Source: Neurospora tetraspora (lineage: Eukaryota > Ascomycota > Sordariomycetes > Sordariales > Sordariaceae). Taken from it: DNA of 64,000 nucleotides. Positions 61,756 through 64,000 of the stretch are shown piece after piece. Every line of letters starts with the position of its first letter. Positions within the stretch are counted from its first letter, which is position 1. The translations under genes and the position numbers were made by a program. Under the pieces are notes generated by a model. It saw only the letters and a list, made by a program, of their open reading frames with translations, ran no database searches and had not been told where the DNA came from. The DNA lies in NCBI RefSeq assembly GCF_033439725.1, contig NW_026944383.1, positions 1,674,001 through 1,738,000 on the forward strand, read 5' to 3'.

Positions 61756-63151
61756 ACAGTTTTGCAAACTCCAGTTTCGTCGGATAGTCTTTAACTGAAG
61801 GGTTACCGTTACCAAATCACATATCAGATTGCCACTTTGTCTGGCGACATTTTCTTCTCATCGATCGCTTCAGCTACCATTTTGCATCGGACTTTTCACG
61901 GAATACAAACCGGCCATACGCTATGGAATTTATTATGACGTTGATGATCACTTCATCCACTGTTTTCTTATTTGTTTACCCTGCGCTTCTATCGAGAGAA
62001 CCCCTTGCCATCCATCATTGGCGCCCTCGTGGGTTCTCTGCAAAGCCGCTGCACCTTGTACTACCAACCTCGGGCTTTCTTCAGCTCCTTCGCCGTTTCT
62101 CATCTGTTCGTGTAGTCCTTTTTTGGATTGGCTTAGGTTACCGGGTTTGTGGGCGTTCTTCGTTCAGAAGCTGTTGACTTCTGCTACCCTTGGGCATTTC
62201 GCTCAAAGGGGGAAAAATGGATGTAGGGAAGAAAGAGTGACAGGAAGAGGAGGACTCCAAGGGAAAATTGTCTGCGTTGCTGTTTTGTCTGGCTTGCCAC
62301 TTACCCGTAGCTATCTGCTTCACTTTTCTTTGGCCTTGACGCCATATGGATCAGTTAAGGTGCCGTATGAAAATTGAGATGGAGATGCGGGTTGGGAGGA
62401 AGGAGGTTTAGTGGAATAAGTTGAGGTACGATGGTGCGAGCGATAGTAGGAACGCAGTATTTAATAGAAATATACTTTGACTACTTGCACACATGTCATC
62501 TTTTTTGTCTGTGGTTGTGATAACCCGGGTTTGAATTTAACCCAAACAAAACACACAACACCCTGGAGGCAGCCTTTGCTTGTGAACGGTAGGTAGCTAC
62601 CAAAAGTGTTTAGGTTGGAGCCGGATTATCACAGAAGTGCCAGGTGGAAAGCCGATGAGACATAAACTCAAAACACACGAACAACTGCTCCGTGCATAGC
62701 ATGTCAATACAAAACCACAAGGAAACGAGAAGTGTTTTGCGTCTCACTGCTGGCATAGGAATTTGTCAGTTCAAGTGTAAAGGTACGTACCCAGTGTGTC
62801 AACATTCGCTTTGCGAGCCGCTGCTCTGATTGGTTCGAGCCCTGAAAGAAAGGGGTGAAGTTTGTTGCCAAGGATTTGTCAGCTGCCAGCCGTCTGTTTC
62901 GGTCTGGAAGCTTTCAGAGGAGAATATGACATAACCCTCGGTATCGATTGGCGATTATCAATCTTATCAGACCGTTCACCTCTTTACCCGTCGCGTCTCG
63001 CCTCGTTCTCAGTCACCAAGAATCCATCAAAAGACACAGGCATTCTTCCGCCTGCCTCAAGCAACCCGCTTCAAACGTTGTTAATTACTCCGACCATATT
63101 CGAATTCACCGCACCTGACATCCTTTCCCATACCGTCACCGGAATCTCACA
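61756..63151. other. intergenic region between ApsA/Num1-like gene and CWC24
   Basis: About 1.4 kb of ordinary composition. It holds the 3' flank of the ApsA/Num1-like gene and the promoter of CWC24. Frames here lack domain features. A GGTTCGAGCCC near 62831 resembles a tRNA B box, but no tRNA fold surrounds it. Confidence 0.5.
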
Positions 63152-64000
63152 ATGGCGGACACCGAGCAACCACCAGCAGCACCAGCAGCACCCGAACCCA
63201 CAACAGCGACCGCAACCGCCCCCATCGCTCCAGTCGCAATCTTCAAGAAGCGCGGCGCAAAGGGCAAAGCGAACCTGCGCAAACGCCCCGCCTCTCCGCC
63301 ACCCGCAGCAAAAGACAGCGATGACGACTCCTCCGACTTCGAGTCCTCCGAGGACGAGGCAACAGGCCAGCGAATCAAGCGGAGGAAAAAGAACCACAAA
63401 GCGGCCGTCATGGCGTCGTCACGAGATAAAAACGGCGGCAAGGGGATGACAAGGGAAGAACAAATCCGGAGCAACACCATCTACGAAGCCGACCGGGACG
63501 CCGCGCTGCGGCTGGACGCGACGAAGCAGGATGCTACCAAGGGGAGCAATTGGTTTGATGAGGACAAGGAGAAGGATGATGATCTCTCGGTGGGGAATCT
63601 GCTGGGGAGGACGAGGACGATGATGAAGAATAAGAAGAAGAGTGGCGGAGAGGAGGATGATACCCAAACTTCGGAACGAGAACCGGACGGGACATACAGA
63701 GGCCTGGCGAATCAGGCGAGTTACATACAAAAGAACCCGAACGCGCCGAATCGCAAGGTTGGGCCGATCAAGGCGCCGAGCAATATCAGGACGATTACGA
63801 TTACTGATATGGCGCCTGATGTTTGCAAGGAGTGAGTAGTACCTCAGTGGTTCCCTTCCCTTTCCCTTTTCTCTATTCTATTCTACTCTACATCTTGCGT
63901 GACCTAGATAGTAGGCTAACCGCTTTTACCAACCAAAACAGCTACAAACAAACCGGCTTTTGCGGCTTCGGCGATAACTGCAAATTCCTCCACGCCCGCG
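63152..64000 (+). CDS. CWC24: pre-mRNA splicing factor Cwc24, 5' part (runs off the window)
   Basis: Cwc24 is a CCCH plus RING zinc-finger protein that joins the activated spliceosome and guards the 5' splice site before step one. Exon 1 is 63152-63831, and exon 2 begins at 63942 after a GTGAGT...AACAG intron and continues past the window end. The ATG at 63152 is the first in frame. The N-terminal half is acidic and basic low-complexity. The family block NIRTITITDMAPDVCKDYKQ spans the junction. The CCCH finger C-x8-C-x5-C-x3-H is complete: C225, C234, C240 and H244. The RING domain expected downstream is outside the window. Mammalian RNF113A is the counterpart. Confidence 0.92.

Overview
The window looks like nuclear DNA of a filamentous ascomycete, probably a Sordariomycete. 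The host genes have short GT-AG introns (48-215 bp) with CTAAC-type branch sites and CT-rich upstream regions. Recognised orthologues include an IMP 5'-nucleotidase, an Nvj2-like lipid-transfer protein, ribosomal proteins eL21 and uS4, Slu7, Rev3, an ApsA/Num1-type cortical protein and Cwc24. Two stretches (about 1-7370 and 13000-35900) are extremely AT-rich. CpA and TpG are scarce there while CpG and CpC persist, which is the pattern left by repeat-induced point mutation (RIP).

Layout. 1-7370: RIP-degraded repeats, starting inside a Ty3/Gypsy relic (RNase H, integrase, chromodomain). 7997-9740 (-): five-exon IMP-specific 5'-nucleotidase. 10669-11403 (-): small secreted Cys-rich protein with a duplicated module. 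12435-36388: a nested transposon stack. The outermost element has 15-bp inverted termini and a TAA duplication and contains a near-perfect 92-bp-arm palindrome. Inside it is an element with 87/87 identical inverted termini and a TA duplication, carrying a decayed Fot1/pogo-like transposase. Inside that lie LINE pieces, Gypsy fossils, two tRNA-headed SINEs with 13- and 15-bp duplications, and a much less mutated solo LTR with a TTACC duplication.

36659-64000 is ordinary gene-rich DNA: NVJ2-like (-), eL21 (-) head-to-head with uS4 (+), SLU7 (-) head-to-head with REV3 (+), an ApsA/Num1-like gene (+), and the 5' part of CWC24 (+). These genes act in purine salvage, organelle contact and lipid transfer, translation, splicing (two genes), translesion DNA synthesis and nuclear positioning. 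They form no pathway cluster; linkage is ordinary apart from the two divergent promoter pairs.

Exon structures were derived by hand from splice signals, reading phase and remembered family similarity. No search was run. Boundaries in the AT-rich blocks are approximate, except where inverted repeats or target-site duplications fix them.
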